41,351 nucleotides of DNA from assembly GCF_014836555.1 (NCBI RefSeq), contig NZ_JACSQQ010000006.1, positions 11,410 to 52,760 of the forward strand. Reading direction: 5' to 3'. The DNA comes from Oerskovia rustica. GTDB taxonomy: Bacteria > Actinomycetota > Actinomycetes > Actinomycetales > Cellulomonadaceae. Positions 28,901 to 35,602 of this stretch are shown here, one piece after another. Under the pieces are notes generated by a model. It was not told the DNA's origin and did not search any database. It saw nothing but the letters and a program-made list of their open reading frames with translations. Position numbers and translations under genes: made by a program. Each line of letters starts with the position of its first letter. Within the stretch, counting starts at the first letter, position 1.

Positions 28901-29176
28901 GACGCGGAGAACAGGGTGCGCGTTGCCCTCGAGGACCTCGTCGAGAGCTGGTTCGACGCCGTCGAGGACGGTCAGGTGCAGAAGTACGAGGGGTGGATCA
29001 GCGCGGAGGGTGCTCTCATGGTTCCTGCGGGTGGGGCGCCGTTCGGACAGTCAGGCGAGGTTCCTCCTGTCGAGATCTTCCCGGTGGACGAACCCGCCTG
29101 GCCGACCTTGACCAGTCTGCGCAATATCGACCGGGAGAGCACGCTGCGGATCGTGACGCGGAAGCGAGTGAAGTGA
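25931..29176 (+). CDS. drmA: DrmA-like DISARM helicase
   Basis: This 1081-aa helicase matches DrmA, the DISARM helicase that with DrmB binds and translocates DNA. The N-terminal 430 residues are an unusual beta-rich region (DVTVPGMGQEG; LRTVVRPVRDGAVSVTVVLV). The helicase core has FPTGGGKTEAYLGL (near 450), a zinc-type insert (RCPWCGTPLP and RCPGDLCDF), LIIQDELHLISGPLGTLVG (near 650), STATIRRATDQ, NMISVGVDVDRLGLMGV and QATSRVGRAHPGLVV. The PTGGGKTEAY and DELHL forms are characteristic of DrmA. The ATG at 25931 (or 25934) follows GAGAAGG and overlaps the helicase gene upstream. Its TGA overlaps the ATG of drmB. Confidence 0.88.
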   Translation: MMTDLNAWYLARSAMVDALVADLQGATDADDLLTEAPLSRFVVGILHPRSEEPIEDVRDDDESDVGTAMDSGNDPAVALARMRYPSTMGLTFSVAASTSSVEVEVSVDRYHELVDPQEVAAAREEVARRAEERRTLLGDAAAIPGTEEPEKAETRASTQNDGLWKVARQEPTTFSVDVTVPGMGQEGVTDGLALRTVVRPVRDGAVSVTVVLVNTLVRPEKGYADALCWFRPRLVLTTPDGQFVDRRPDRDLAFQDDDERGGELLYRTERHLAVGHGCAVTWEEASLVQRLETTFFPSHDLRLARAERSDVPRLGMKALGVDDDRRALAGLVDVYEQWIAGQESRVPGLEARHVPTAERHLRDARRAVARMRDGIAVLDRDPEAARAFRVMNQVMQQQRVRQVMVRGGHTVPPDVEGQWRPFQMAFVLLNLASLADPRHPDRDMADLLWFPTGGGKTEAYLGLIAFVLVLRRLRGGPDQGAGVGVIMRYTLRLLTIQQFERASGLICALEEWRRREAAELREFSIGLWVGQGATPNGVKAAAEALKKMRDGGEPSDKGNPRQLLRCPWCGTPLPVDAYDADVREDRMTVRCPGDLCDFRDGLPVHLVDTDVYTTRPSLVIGTVDKFAMLAWRGEAGVVLGAFHDEKPDLIIQDELHLISGPLGTLVGLYETAVDALATSDEGVRPKLVASTATIRRATDQVRAVFDRTAQQFPPPGLDASDSFFAVDADPQDRPTRRYVGVMAPSTSHATLLVRVYAALLQAGYELDAPDAVRDAYWTMLGYFNSLRVLGAAFIQSLDDVPDRMKVVAARTGHQVRDIRDPREMTSRKKSSEIPDELARLGTSYPAVECPDIVLATNMISVGVDVDRLGLMGVMGQPQMTSEYIQATSRVGRAHPGLVVTMFNAAKSRDLSHYESFTSFHRALYKQVEATGATPFARRALDRALHGLLVILARHSVAGASGSKSVDVPVTSDAFDDLVEVIAARARSVDPDAENRVRVALEDLVESWFDAVEDGQVQKYEGWISAEGALMVPAGGAPFGQSGEVPPVEIFPVDEPAWPTLTSLRNIDRESTLRIVTRKRVK

Positions 29177-31245
29177 TGACCACCGCAGAGAAGCCCAAGG
29201 CACGCCAGAGCCAGTTGGTTACCACGTACGGCGTCGGGTCCCTCTTTCCCGATGCCGACGCGAGCTACATGATCTGCGGGATCGACGACTGGGACATCGC
29301 GTACGCGCAGTCCGTCGAGGAGCCGCGGCTCGCCAGGACGCTCGGTGTCCACACCTTCCACGCGCCACCCACCGGTCGGACGAGGGGTGACGTCCCTGGT
29401 GTCCGCTTCCCCGAGTGGCACTACTGCTCCGGCTGCCGACGCGTTGCACCCTTCTGGAGATTCGGCTCCAAGAAGGGTGAGACCACGTGTGCGGACTGCG
29501 CTCGCGATCTCACCCCGTCCCGCTTCGTCGCCTGCTGCGAGAATGGCCACATCGAGGACTTCCCGTACTTCCAGTGGGTCCACCGGGGACAGGATGCCGA
29601 GGAAGGCGTCGAGCATCAGCTCAGCCTGCGTACGAGCGGGAGCTCCTCGTCGCTCGCGTCCCTCGTCGTTTCCTGCTCGTGCGGCGTCAGGCCCTACGAC
29701 ATGGAGGGCGCCTTCAACGCTGGGGCTTTGCAGGGCATCAGGAAGTGCTCGGGCAGCAAGCCCTGGCTCAACGGCACCACGAACGACACCGATTGCGACC
29801 GCCCTCTACGCGTCTTCCAGCGTGGTGCCTCCAACGTGTGGTTCCCCGTGCAGCGTTCCAGCATCTCGATCCCGCCGTGGTCCAGCATCGCGGCGCGGTT
29901 CGTGACGAAGCACTGGAGCATGCTCAAGCCGGTTTACGAGCACGCCGGTGAGGCCGCCACCCGGGCCACGGTTGAGGCTGCCGTCAAGGACGAGAAGGAC
30001 GTCACGGTCGACGCCGTGATCGACGTCATCCGCCAGCGCCTCGGGCTCGACGCCGACGACGCACCGGACGACGACCTCCTGCGGACGCAGGAGTACGAGG
30101 CACTCAAGGCCGGGCACGACGGTTCGAACCGGGACACCTTTCAGTGCACCTCCGTCACGGTGGATCCGTCGCTCGACGGGTTGATAGCGCAGGTCGCCCA
30201 GGTGAACCGACTTCGTGAGGTGCGCGTGCTCTCGGGTTTCTCCCGGGTCACGCCCGTGGAGTCGGAGACCGGCTCGGCGCGCACGGCACGGCTGTCCTCC
30301 GAGAACGTCGGTTGGCTGCCCGCGGTCGAGGTCATCGGGGAGGGGATCTTCGTCCGTCTCGAAGAGTCGACGATCGCCGGCTGGGAGGCGAGCTCGTCCG
30401 CGCGGACCAGATTGGAGTTGATCCGATCGGCCCAGGCCGCGCGTGACGCCGCGATGAAGATCGCGACCGAACCTGTCCTCGCACGGTTCGTCGTGTTGCA
30501 CACACTCGCCCACATGCTGCTCAAGGAGCTTAGCCTCGACGCCGGATATCCCCAGGGGGCGATCCGGGAGCGCGTCTACGCGCTCCCCGGGCAGGCCGGG
30601 ATCCTCCTGTATACGGCCTCCTCCGACTCCGCGGGGAGCCTCGGTGGACTCGCGGCACTCGGCGCCACCGGGCGCTTCGCGGCGATCTTCCGCAATGCCC
30701 TCGAGCGCGCCACATGGTGTTCCAACGACCCGGTGTGCGCCGAGGCGGGCGCGACGGGAACAGACGCACTCAACCTCGCCGCGTGTTACGCCTGCGTCCT
30801 GGCGCCTGAGACGAGCTGCGAGCACCGCAACCAGTTCCTCGACAGAGTGATGGTTGTCGGTTCCCCTGATGCACCGCGGGCGGGTCTCGCGTCACCTGCG
30901 ATGGACGCGCCCCCGACCGAACCGGCGGCCACCGAGCAGGGTCCGTCGGTGCGCCGCGCACCTGTGACGATGCCACCGGCTTGGGCCTACACGCTCGCGT
31001 CAGCGGGGGTGACTGCGGTGGAGCGGGCCTTCGCGGAGCAACTCGTGGCGCTGCAGCCTGGCCTTCCCGTGCCGGAGTTCGGGGCGGAGATCGAAGGGTT
31101 CATCGTCTCGATGGTCTGGGATGACCGGAAGGTACTTGTCGACCTCGACGGCCTGACCGATGCCGACCATGACCGACTGGTCGGGAAGGGCTGGACCGTT
31201 CTGGCGGCAGATCCGGCGCGGGTCACGGCGGCACTCACGAGTTGA
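29176..31245 (+). CDS. drmB: DrmB-like protein (DUF1998)
   Basis: This 689-aa protein is the partner of DrmA in DISARM. It begins with SQLVTTYGVGSLFPDAD, typical of DrmB. Cys-rich clusters likely bind zinc: HYCSGCRRVAPF, TTCADCARDL, ACCENGHIEDFPYF and SCSCGVRPYDMEGAF. The DUF1998 region is FVVLHTLAHMLLKELSLDAG, then GILLYTASSDSAGSLGGLA and a final cluster NLAACYACVLAPETSCEHRN. The ATG at 29176 overlaps the drmA stop (TGATG), so the two are translated together. About 130 residues after the last Cys cluster form an extra tail. A longer frame that starts inside drmA lacks a signal and is rejected. Confidence 0.88.
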   Translation: MTTAEKPKARQSQLVTTYGVGSLFPDADASYMICGIDDWDIAYAQSVEEPRLARTLGVHTFHAPPTGRTRGDVPGVRFPEWHYCSGCRRVAPFWRFGSKKGETTCADCARDLTPSRFVACCENGHIEDFPYFQWVHRGQDAEEGVEHQLSLRTSGSSSSLASLVVSCSCGVRPYDMEGAFNAGALQGIRKCSGSKPWLNGTTNDTDCDRPLRVFQRGASNVWFPVQRSSISIPPWSSIAARFVTKHWSMLKPVYEHAGEAATRATVEAAVKDEKDVTVDAVIDVIRQRLGLDADDAPDDDLLRTQEYEALKAGHDGSNRDTFQCTSVTVDPSLDGLIAQVAQVNRLREVRVLSGFSRVTPVESETGSARTARLSSENVGWLPAVEVIGEGIFVRLEESTIAGWEASSSARTRLELIRSAQAARDAAMKIATEPVLARFVVLHTLAHMLLKELSLDAGYPQGAIRERVYALPGQAGILLYTASSDSAGSLGGLAALGATGRFAAIFRNALERATWCSNDPVCAEAGATGTDALNLAACYACVLAPETSCEHRNQFLDRVMVVGSPDAPRAGLASPAMDAPPTEPAATEQGPSVRRAPVTMPPAWAYTLASAGVTAVERAFAEQLVALQPGLPVPEFGAEIEGFIVSMVWDDRKVLVDLDGLTDADHDRLVGKGWTVLAADPARVTAALTS

Positions 31246-31469
31246 CGTCTGGCGCGGTCGTACCGCTGGGTACGTCGCGACCGAAGCGGTGACGTCGGGC
31301 GGGGATCAGGGCGATCTGCCGTGTTGACCGGGTGATCCCCTGACCACGATGATGCGGTGGCACCAGGCCGTGCTCGGGTGATGCGGAGGCATGTGCTCCG
31401 GTCGGCCCGGATGTCGACGTTCGTGGAGTCGGGGTCCGGCGCCGACCGAGCGGGCCGCACGACCCGCGT
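31246..31469. other. Gap downstream of drmB
   Basis: An imperfect GC dyad (CGGTCGTACC ... GGTACGTCGCGACCG, about 31256-31283) may end the operon transcript. Otherwise I see only a possible decayed tail of the antisense vsr. Confidence 0.35.
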
Positions 31470-31863
31470 CCGCCATCGCCGTCAGGTACTCGTGCTCCCA
31501 GAAGCGCAGACCGTCCAACCGCTGTCGAGCAACGTCTTGTTCGTGTCCGCGTCGCGGTCCACCTTCATCCGGAGCTTCCGTTCCCACCACTCGGCGTTGG
31601 CTCGGGGCCGTGTGGCGTGATCAGGGCACTCGTGCCAGGAGCAGCCGTCGACGAAGACCGCGACCTTGGCACGGGTGAACGTGACATCGATCTTCCGACG
31701 TGGCTTTGCCCGGTACCGGGTAGGTCACGCGGTCACGGAGGCCATGGGCGTGCAGCAGTCGTCGGATAGTGAGCTCCGGCTTGGTCTCCTTCCGGCGGGC
31801 AATGCTCGTCGTCAGCTCACGTCGGGCGTTGGACGCGCCCGGTTGGTGCCCCAGCCCGGACAT
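31470..31863 (-). pseudogene. vsr: Very short patch repair endonuclease (vsr), two frameshifts
   Basis: Read leftward, the first frame gives RKETKPELTIRRLLHAHGLR and VTYPVPGK. One extra base at GGCAAAGCC (near 31695) moves the homology to the next frame, RRKIDVTFTRAKVAVFVDGC, SWHECPDHATRPRANAEWW, ERKLRMKVDRDADTNKTLL. A one-base loss at GACGGTCTGCG (near 31510) then shifts to LRFWEHEYLTA. Together these are the whole Vsr fold, including the metal and catalytic FVDGC-x-WHxCP segment. Vsr nicks beside T:G mismatches that arise from 5-methylcytosine deamination, so it belongs with the neighbouring cytosine methylase. As written it is dead; sequencing error at the two sites is possible. Confidence 0.82.
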
Positions 31864-32006
31864 GGCGTAGCGCTACCCGCGGCGTGGGTCAGCACGACCG
31901 CCGCTGAACACGCCGTGATCGCCTGGCGCGAGGATGGACGCATTGATGCACGTCACGACCAGGCCGGCAGGGCGGCTGCGTGGGAGACCGACGCTACGAT
32001 GACCGG
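31864..32006 (+). promoter_or_regulatory. Promoter region of the methyltransferase gene
   Basis: TACGAT (31995-32000) ends 6 nt before the ATG at 32007, fitting a leaderless transcript. The methylase would then be expressed separately from the operon upstream, useful for keeping host DNA modified. No good -35 box is seen. Confidence 0.45.
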
Positions 32007-33563
32007 ATGGTAAGCGCCCCCCACGTCCCCGAGCCGATCACGGTCCTCGATCTCTTCGCCGGGTGTGGTGGACTCACCGAGGGGTTCCACCAGTTCCGTC
32101 CCGAAGGAATCGGCGAGACGGACCCACCGGTCTTTCGGAGCGTCGGTGCAGTCGAGTGGGATCCGGCCGCTGCTGCGTCGTACGCGATGAACTTCGGTGC
32201 GTCGTCGCTCCGTGAACAGTGGGACTTCGAGCCGACCGAGATCTTCCAGGAGGACATCATCGGGTGGACTCCGAAATGGGGTCCCGGTGAGATCGACGTC
32301 GTCGTCGGAGGGCCGCCCTGTCAGGGATTCTCGGGGCTGAACCGGAACAAGGTCGGTGCCGAGCGAAACACGCTCTGGCAGGAGTTCATCCGTATCGTCG
32401 TCGCGGTCCAGCCAAAGGTCTTCATCATCGAGAACGTGGACCGATTCGTTCGATCTCCGGAGTTCAGTGACCTCCTCAAGCGCATGGGAAGTGGTGACCT
32501 CCAGAACTACGAGCCTCGCGACGCACCGGGGACAAAGGCAGACGACCCCCCGCAGCGACGGGCTTCGAGATACCTTCTAAATGCCGCCGACTACGGTGCC
32601 CTGCAGGCACGACGCCGGGCCATCTTCATCGGTGTGCGAACGGATGTGTCGTTGCGGACGGCTCGTATGCAGTACCCAGAACCGAAGTTCTCGAAGGAGC
32701 TCCTGGAGAATCAGGACCTCCTCGTCGGCCTCGACCTGCCGGAGGGCAAGGAAGCGTGGCGGACGGTCGACGAGCTCTTCGAACGGACCCGGTCATGGGA
32801 CCTCGGACGAACCGAGCTGCTCCCGAGATCCCGATGGATCGCCGAGGTCGACGAGGAGTTCCAAGGCCCCTTCACGACCCAGGAGCTGCACTTCACGCGC
32901 AAGCCAGAAGCAATCTCGGTGGCTCGGTACAACGCGATCCCCCGGAACGGAAATCGAAAGAGCCTGCGCGGGCGCTTCTGGTGCCGATTCGACGACGGCG
33001 ACGAGGTGCTGATGCAGAAGGATGCGGCCTATCGTGACGACGACGGAAGACTGGTGCCGTGGGGTTCGTACACCGAGGTCGTCGGCGGAGGATTCCTCGG
33101 CACCCGGACTTTCACGGTGAACGGGTTCTCGGAACCCCACCTCCTTCGTGGCCGTTCGGGACGAAGCAAGGCCGAGGCCTTCCGTGTGGAGATCGAGGAC
33201 GACGGCAGGACGCGAGGCGGCATTCTGGCCTATCTGTCGACGGAGTCGTGGGACAAGCACGACGCGGGCGCGGGTGACGTCATGGGCCGGCTCCGTGCGA
33301 ACAGTCCGTCCGTCACCATCAGGACGGAGTTCTTCAAGCCCGAGAAGGGCCGTTACCTGCACCCGTCCGAGGGGAGGCCGATCACCCACTACGAGGCTGC
33401 TCACCTTCAGGGGTTCCCTGACGACTTCCTTTGGTGCGGGTCGAAGACCCAGATAGCCCGGCAGATCGGAAACGCGGTCCCTATCCCGCTCGGGAGGGCA
33501 ATAGCCAGCGCGATCTACGACTACCTGCGCGCGGGGAGGTTGGAACCGCCTGGAGAGGGGTGA
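32007..33563 (+). CDS. drmMII: DNA cytosine-5 methyltransferase (DrmMII-like)
   Basis: This 518-aa enzyme transfers a methyl group from S-adenosylmethionine to C5 of cytosine in its DNA target. Motifs in order: ITVLDLFAGCGGLTEGFHQF (I), GGPPCQGFSGLNRNK with the catalytic Cys (IV), FIIENVDRF (VI), LQARRRAIFIGV (VIII), SVTIRTEFF (IX) and IARQIGNAVPIPLGRAIASA (X). The target-recognition part lies between VIII and IX. DISARM class 2 uses a DrmMII methylase to mark self DNA, and an adjacent vsr supports 5mC in a Dcm-like context. The real target site is unknown. The ATG at 32007 is chosen for the TACGAT box 6 nt before it; a GTG at 31980 would add nine residues. Confidence 0.92.
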   Translation: MVSAPHVPEPITVLDLFAGCGGLTEGFHQFRPEGIGETDPPVFRSVGAVEWDPAAAASYAMNFGASSLREQWDFEPTEIFQEDIIGWTPKWGPGEIDVVVGGPPCQGFSGLNRNKVGAERNTLWQEFIRIVVAVQPKVFIIENVDRFVRSPEFSDLLKRMGSGDLQNYEPRDAPGTKADDPPQRRASRYLLNAADYGALQARRRAIFIGVRTDVSLRTARMQYPEPKFSKELLENQDLLVGLDLPEGKEAWRTVDELFERTRSWDLGRTELLPRSRWIAEVDEEFQGPFTTQELHFTRKPEAISVARYNAIPRNGNRKSLRGRFWCRFDDGDEVLMQKDAAYRDDDGRLVPWGSYTEVVGGGFLGTRTFTVNGFSEPHLLRGRSGRSKAEAFRVEIEDDGRTRGGILAYLSTESWDKHDAGAGDVMGRLRANSPSVTIRTEFFKPEKGRYLHPSEGRPITHYEAAHLQGFPDDFLWCGSKTQIARQIGNAVPIPLGRAIASAIYDYLRAGRLEPPGEG

Positions 33564-33851
33564 TCGCAACTGCGAAGGGTCACGGCTGGTCATGCCATCG
33601 ACCCTTCAGGCGGCACGGGGAACACTGTCGACCTCGGCCTCGTCTACGGCATCCAGATCGATCAGAGCAACCATGCTGTCATCGATATGACGCTCACGTC
33701 CGCTGCCTGCCCGTTGACCGACGTCAACGAGGACCAGTCCGCCCAGGCGCTGGAGGGCCTCGTCAACGGCTTCTGCGTCAACTGGGTCTGGATGTCGCCG
33801 TGGGGCCCGGTGAGAATCATCGCCAATGGCCCCACCAGCACCGGGCGCTAG
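33564..33851 (+). pseudogene. sufT: sufT-like (DUF59/MIP18) fragment, 5' part, interrupted by an IS
   Basis: Read in the same frame as the methylase, just after its stop, the sequence gives NTVDLGLVYGIQIDQ, HAVIDMTLTSAACPLTDV and INW-type CVNWVWMSPWGP. This is the DUF59 core of SufT/PaaD-like Fe-S maturation proteins, including the key Cys in SAACPLT. There is no start codon, the first motif is distorted (AIDPSGGTGNT), and the frame is lost near 33830. The IS begins at 33852. After the IS (35307-35321) GFDV-stop fits the family's usual C-terminus, so the IS entered an already decaying gene. Confidence 0.75.
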
Positions 33852-33897
33852 GGCGTGTCTCCCTAGTGCCTTGATCATGGTGGTGCAGAGTGCGGGC

Positions 33898-34329
33898 GTG
33901 CGTCCTAACTCGGAGTTACCAGAGGGACTAATCGGTGTCGGCGAGCGACCTCTAGCCGGGTTGTCAGAGCGGCAATTCCTTGCCCTGTTCGCGAGGCGAC
34001 CAGGCATGTATGTCGGCCGGGCCACATGGGTTCGCGTCGTCGCATGGCTCGAGGGATACGACATGCACGGGGATCGCTATACAGGTGGGGTGCTCGATGG
34101 CTTTAAGGAGTGGCTCCTGACCCGACCTGGCGCACGGGGACCCAACCTGGTCTGGTCCGCGATCGTCTGGGGACTGGCCTTTCCGGGCCGCGAGTCGCCG
34201 GGGCCCGCCGAGCTGACCGACGACGACGACCATCACGCCCTCGCGGTCCTGTTCGAGCTCGTTGATGCGTTCCTGGCCGAGAAGGAATCCCGCTTGCGGT
34301 GCGGCCGAGAGGCATCCGACGTCCCCTGA
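33898..34329 (+). CDS. IS passenger gene of unknown function
   Basis: The GTG at 33898 gives about 143 aa: LSERQFLALFARRPGMYVGR, WVRVVAWLEGYDMHG, GGVLDGFKEWLLTRPGARGP, NLVWSAIVWGLAFPG and an acidic stretch before ALAVLFELVDAFLAEKES. It looks like a real folded protein but I do not recognise a family. Its first 20 or so residues derive from DNA that resembles the transposase start, so the native start may be the TTG at 33961. It lies within the IS ends, facing the transposase, and may be a regulator or a trapped cargo gene. Confidence 0.55.
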   Translation: MRPNSELPEGLIGVGERPLAGLSERQFLALFARRPGMYVGRATWVRVVAWLEGYDMHGDRYTGGVLDGFKEWLLTRPGARGPNLVWSAIVWGLAFPGRESPGPAELTDDDDHHALAVLFELVDAFLAEKESRLRCGREASDVP

Positions 34330-34371
34330 CATGCTGTCGCGCATGTCCTTGAGTCCGACGCCATCTGGGAA

Positions 34372-35274
34372 TCAGGGCGCGGGCACCCAAATCAGGATCG
34401 CTGCGACATGACGGCGCCGCGGAAGATCACGGCGTGCTTGTCGTAGCGGGTCGCGAGTGCTCGCCATTGCTTGATGCGGTTGAAGAACCGCTCGACCGTG
34501 TTGCGGCCCCGGTAGGTGACGGGGTCGTAGGTCACAGGGCGTCCGCCGCGTGACCCGCGTCGGCGCCAGTGGGACTGCTGGTCGCGGGGTTCGGGGATGA
34601 CCGCGATGATGCCGCGCCGGCGCAGCTCGGTCCGGATCTCGCGCGAGGAGTACGCCCTGTCGCCCAACACGGCGTCGGGGGTGGTGCGCGGGCGCCCGGC
34701 TCCTGCTCGTGGAACGCGGATCGAGTTGAGCAGGGGCAGGCACATCGGCGCGTCGCCGCCCTGGCCTGGTCCCACGAGCACTGCGAGCGGTCGCCCGTTG
34801 CCGTCGACCGCGGCGTGGATCTTCGTCGACAGCCCGCCCCGGGATCGGCCCAGCGCGTGGTCAGCCGGTTCGCGCCGTTCCGGATTCTTGTGATTCGCCA
34901 GTGCCCCCTGTGGTCCTGGGCAAGGTCGCGGCGTGCTGGTGCGCCCGGTTGATTGTGGAGTCCACGCTCACCTGCCAGTCGATACCGCCGTTCGCGTCCG
35001 CGCGAGCCTGCAAGGCCGTCAGGATCTTGTCCCAGGTCCCGTCGCGGGAGAACCGGGCGTGGCGCTTCCACGCGGTCTGCCACGGGCCAAATCGCTCGGG
35101 AAGATCACGCCATGCGACCCCGGTCCGATACCGGTGAACGATCCCCTCGACGACCTGACGATGATCACGCCATGGGCGTGAGCGGCCCGACACCTTCGGC
35201 ATCAACGGGCCGATTACTGCCCACTGCTCGTCCGACAACTCGCGACCACGATCCACGAGCGCACTCTGCAACAT
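34372..35274 (-). pseudogene. IS5-family (IS427 group) DDE transposase, frame-broken
   Basis: The first frame (ATG 35274 to TGA 34861) has LSDEQWAVIGPLMP, WRDHRQVVEGIVHRYRTGVA, WRDLPERFGPWQTAW and the first catalytic Asp in VSVDSTINRAHQHAA. After a +1 shift near 34885 the second frame has HALGRSRGGLSTKIHAAVDG, the second Asp in VLGDRAYSSREI and the Glu in RNTVERFFNRIKQWR. Near 34420 a further shift is needed to reach the usual end VAAILIWV. Some IS5-type elements use programmed frameshifting for the first break, but the second suggests decay. Confidence 0.85.
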
Positions 35275-35306
35275 CTCAGCCTTGCGACTAAGGAGACACG
35301 CCCTAG

Positions 35307-35602
35307 GGGTTCGACGTCTGAAGCCCTTCCTTTGATGGTTGGAACCCTTGGGGCTGGCGGCACCACTTGCCTCACGGATTCGGTGCGCAAACGTGGCCGA
35401 ACGCTGTCCGCGCAGGTCGGGCGCCATTTCGTGTCTTCCGCAGGCGAGGGGCCAGTTCCGGCCCTTGCGGCGACACGCTTACGACACGCCTTGGTACGGA
35501 CAGATGCATCCAGCGACTGCTGCATCCGTGGCCCGCGGCCAACACCGCAGGCAACAGCCACCGGCAGTCGTGTCGACGTGCCAGGACTCACCCGGGCAAC
35601 CG
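35307..35602. other. Gap between the IS and metH
   Basis: The first 15 bp encode GFDV and a stop, the probable end of the sufT fragment. I see nothing else that I can support in the rest of these 296 bp; no tRNA and no clear terminator for metH. Confidence 0.45.

Larger units (their letters stand above)
33852..35302. mobile_element. IS5-family element (IS427-like) with a passenger gene
   Basis: The ends carry inverted repeats, GGCGTGTCTCCCTAGT on the left and the complement of GGCGTGTCTCCTTAGT on the right (15 of 16 match). CTAG flanks both sides (33848-33851 and 35303-35306), the target duplication expected for this family. Flanking sufT sequence continues across the element, so it moved as one unit. 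At about 1.45 kb it is longer than a plain IS5-type element because it carries an extra gene (ending at 34329) opposite the transposase. Sequence similarity between the two ends extends about 90 bp inward. Confidence 0.8.

Noticed and set aside
28993-29175. Extended start of drmB inside drmA
   Set aside because: The ATG at 29176 overlaps the drmA stop and directly precedes the conserved SQLVTTYGVGSLFPDAD start; the extension has no ribosome site or homology.
15156-35306. tRNA or direct-repeat attachment sites and an integrase for the island
   Set aside because: I found no tRNA gene, no recombinase other than the IS transposase and no clear direct repeat at the two edges by eye.
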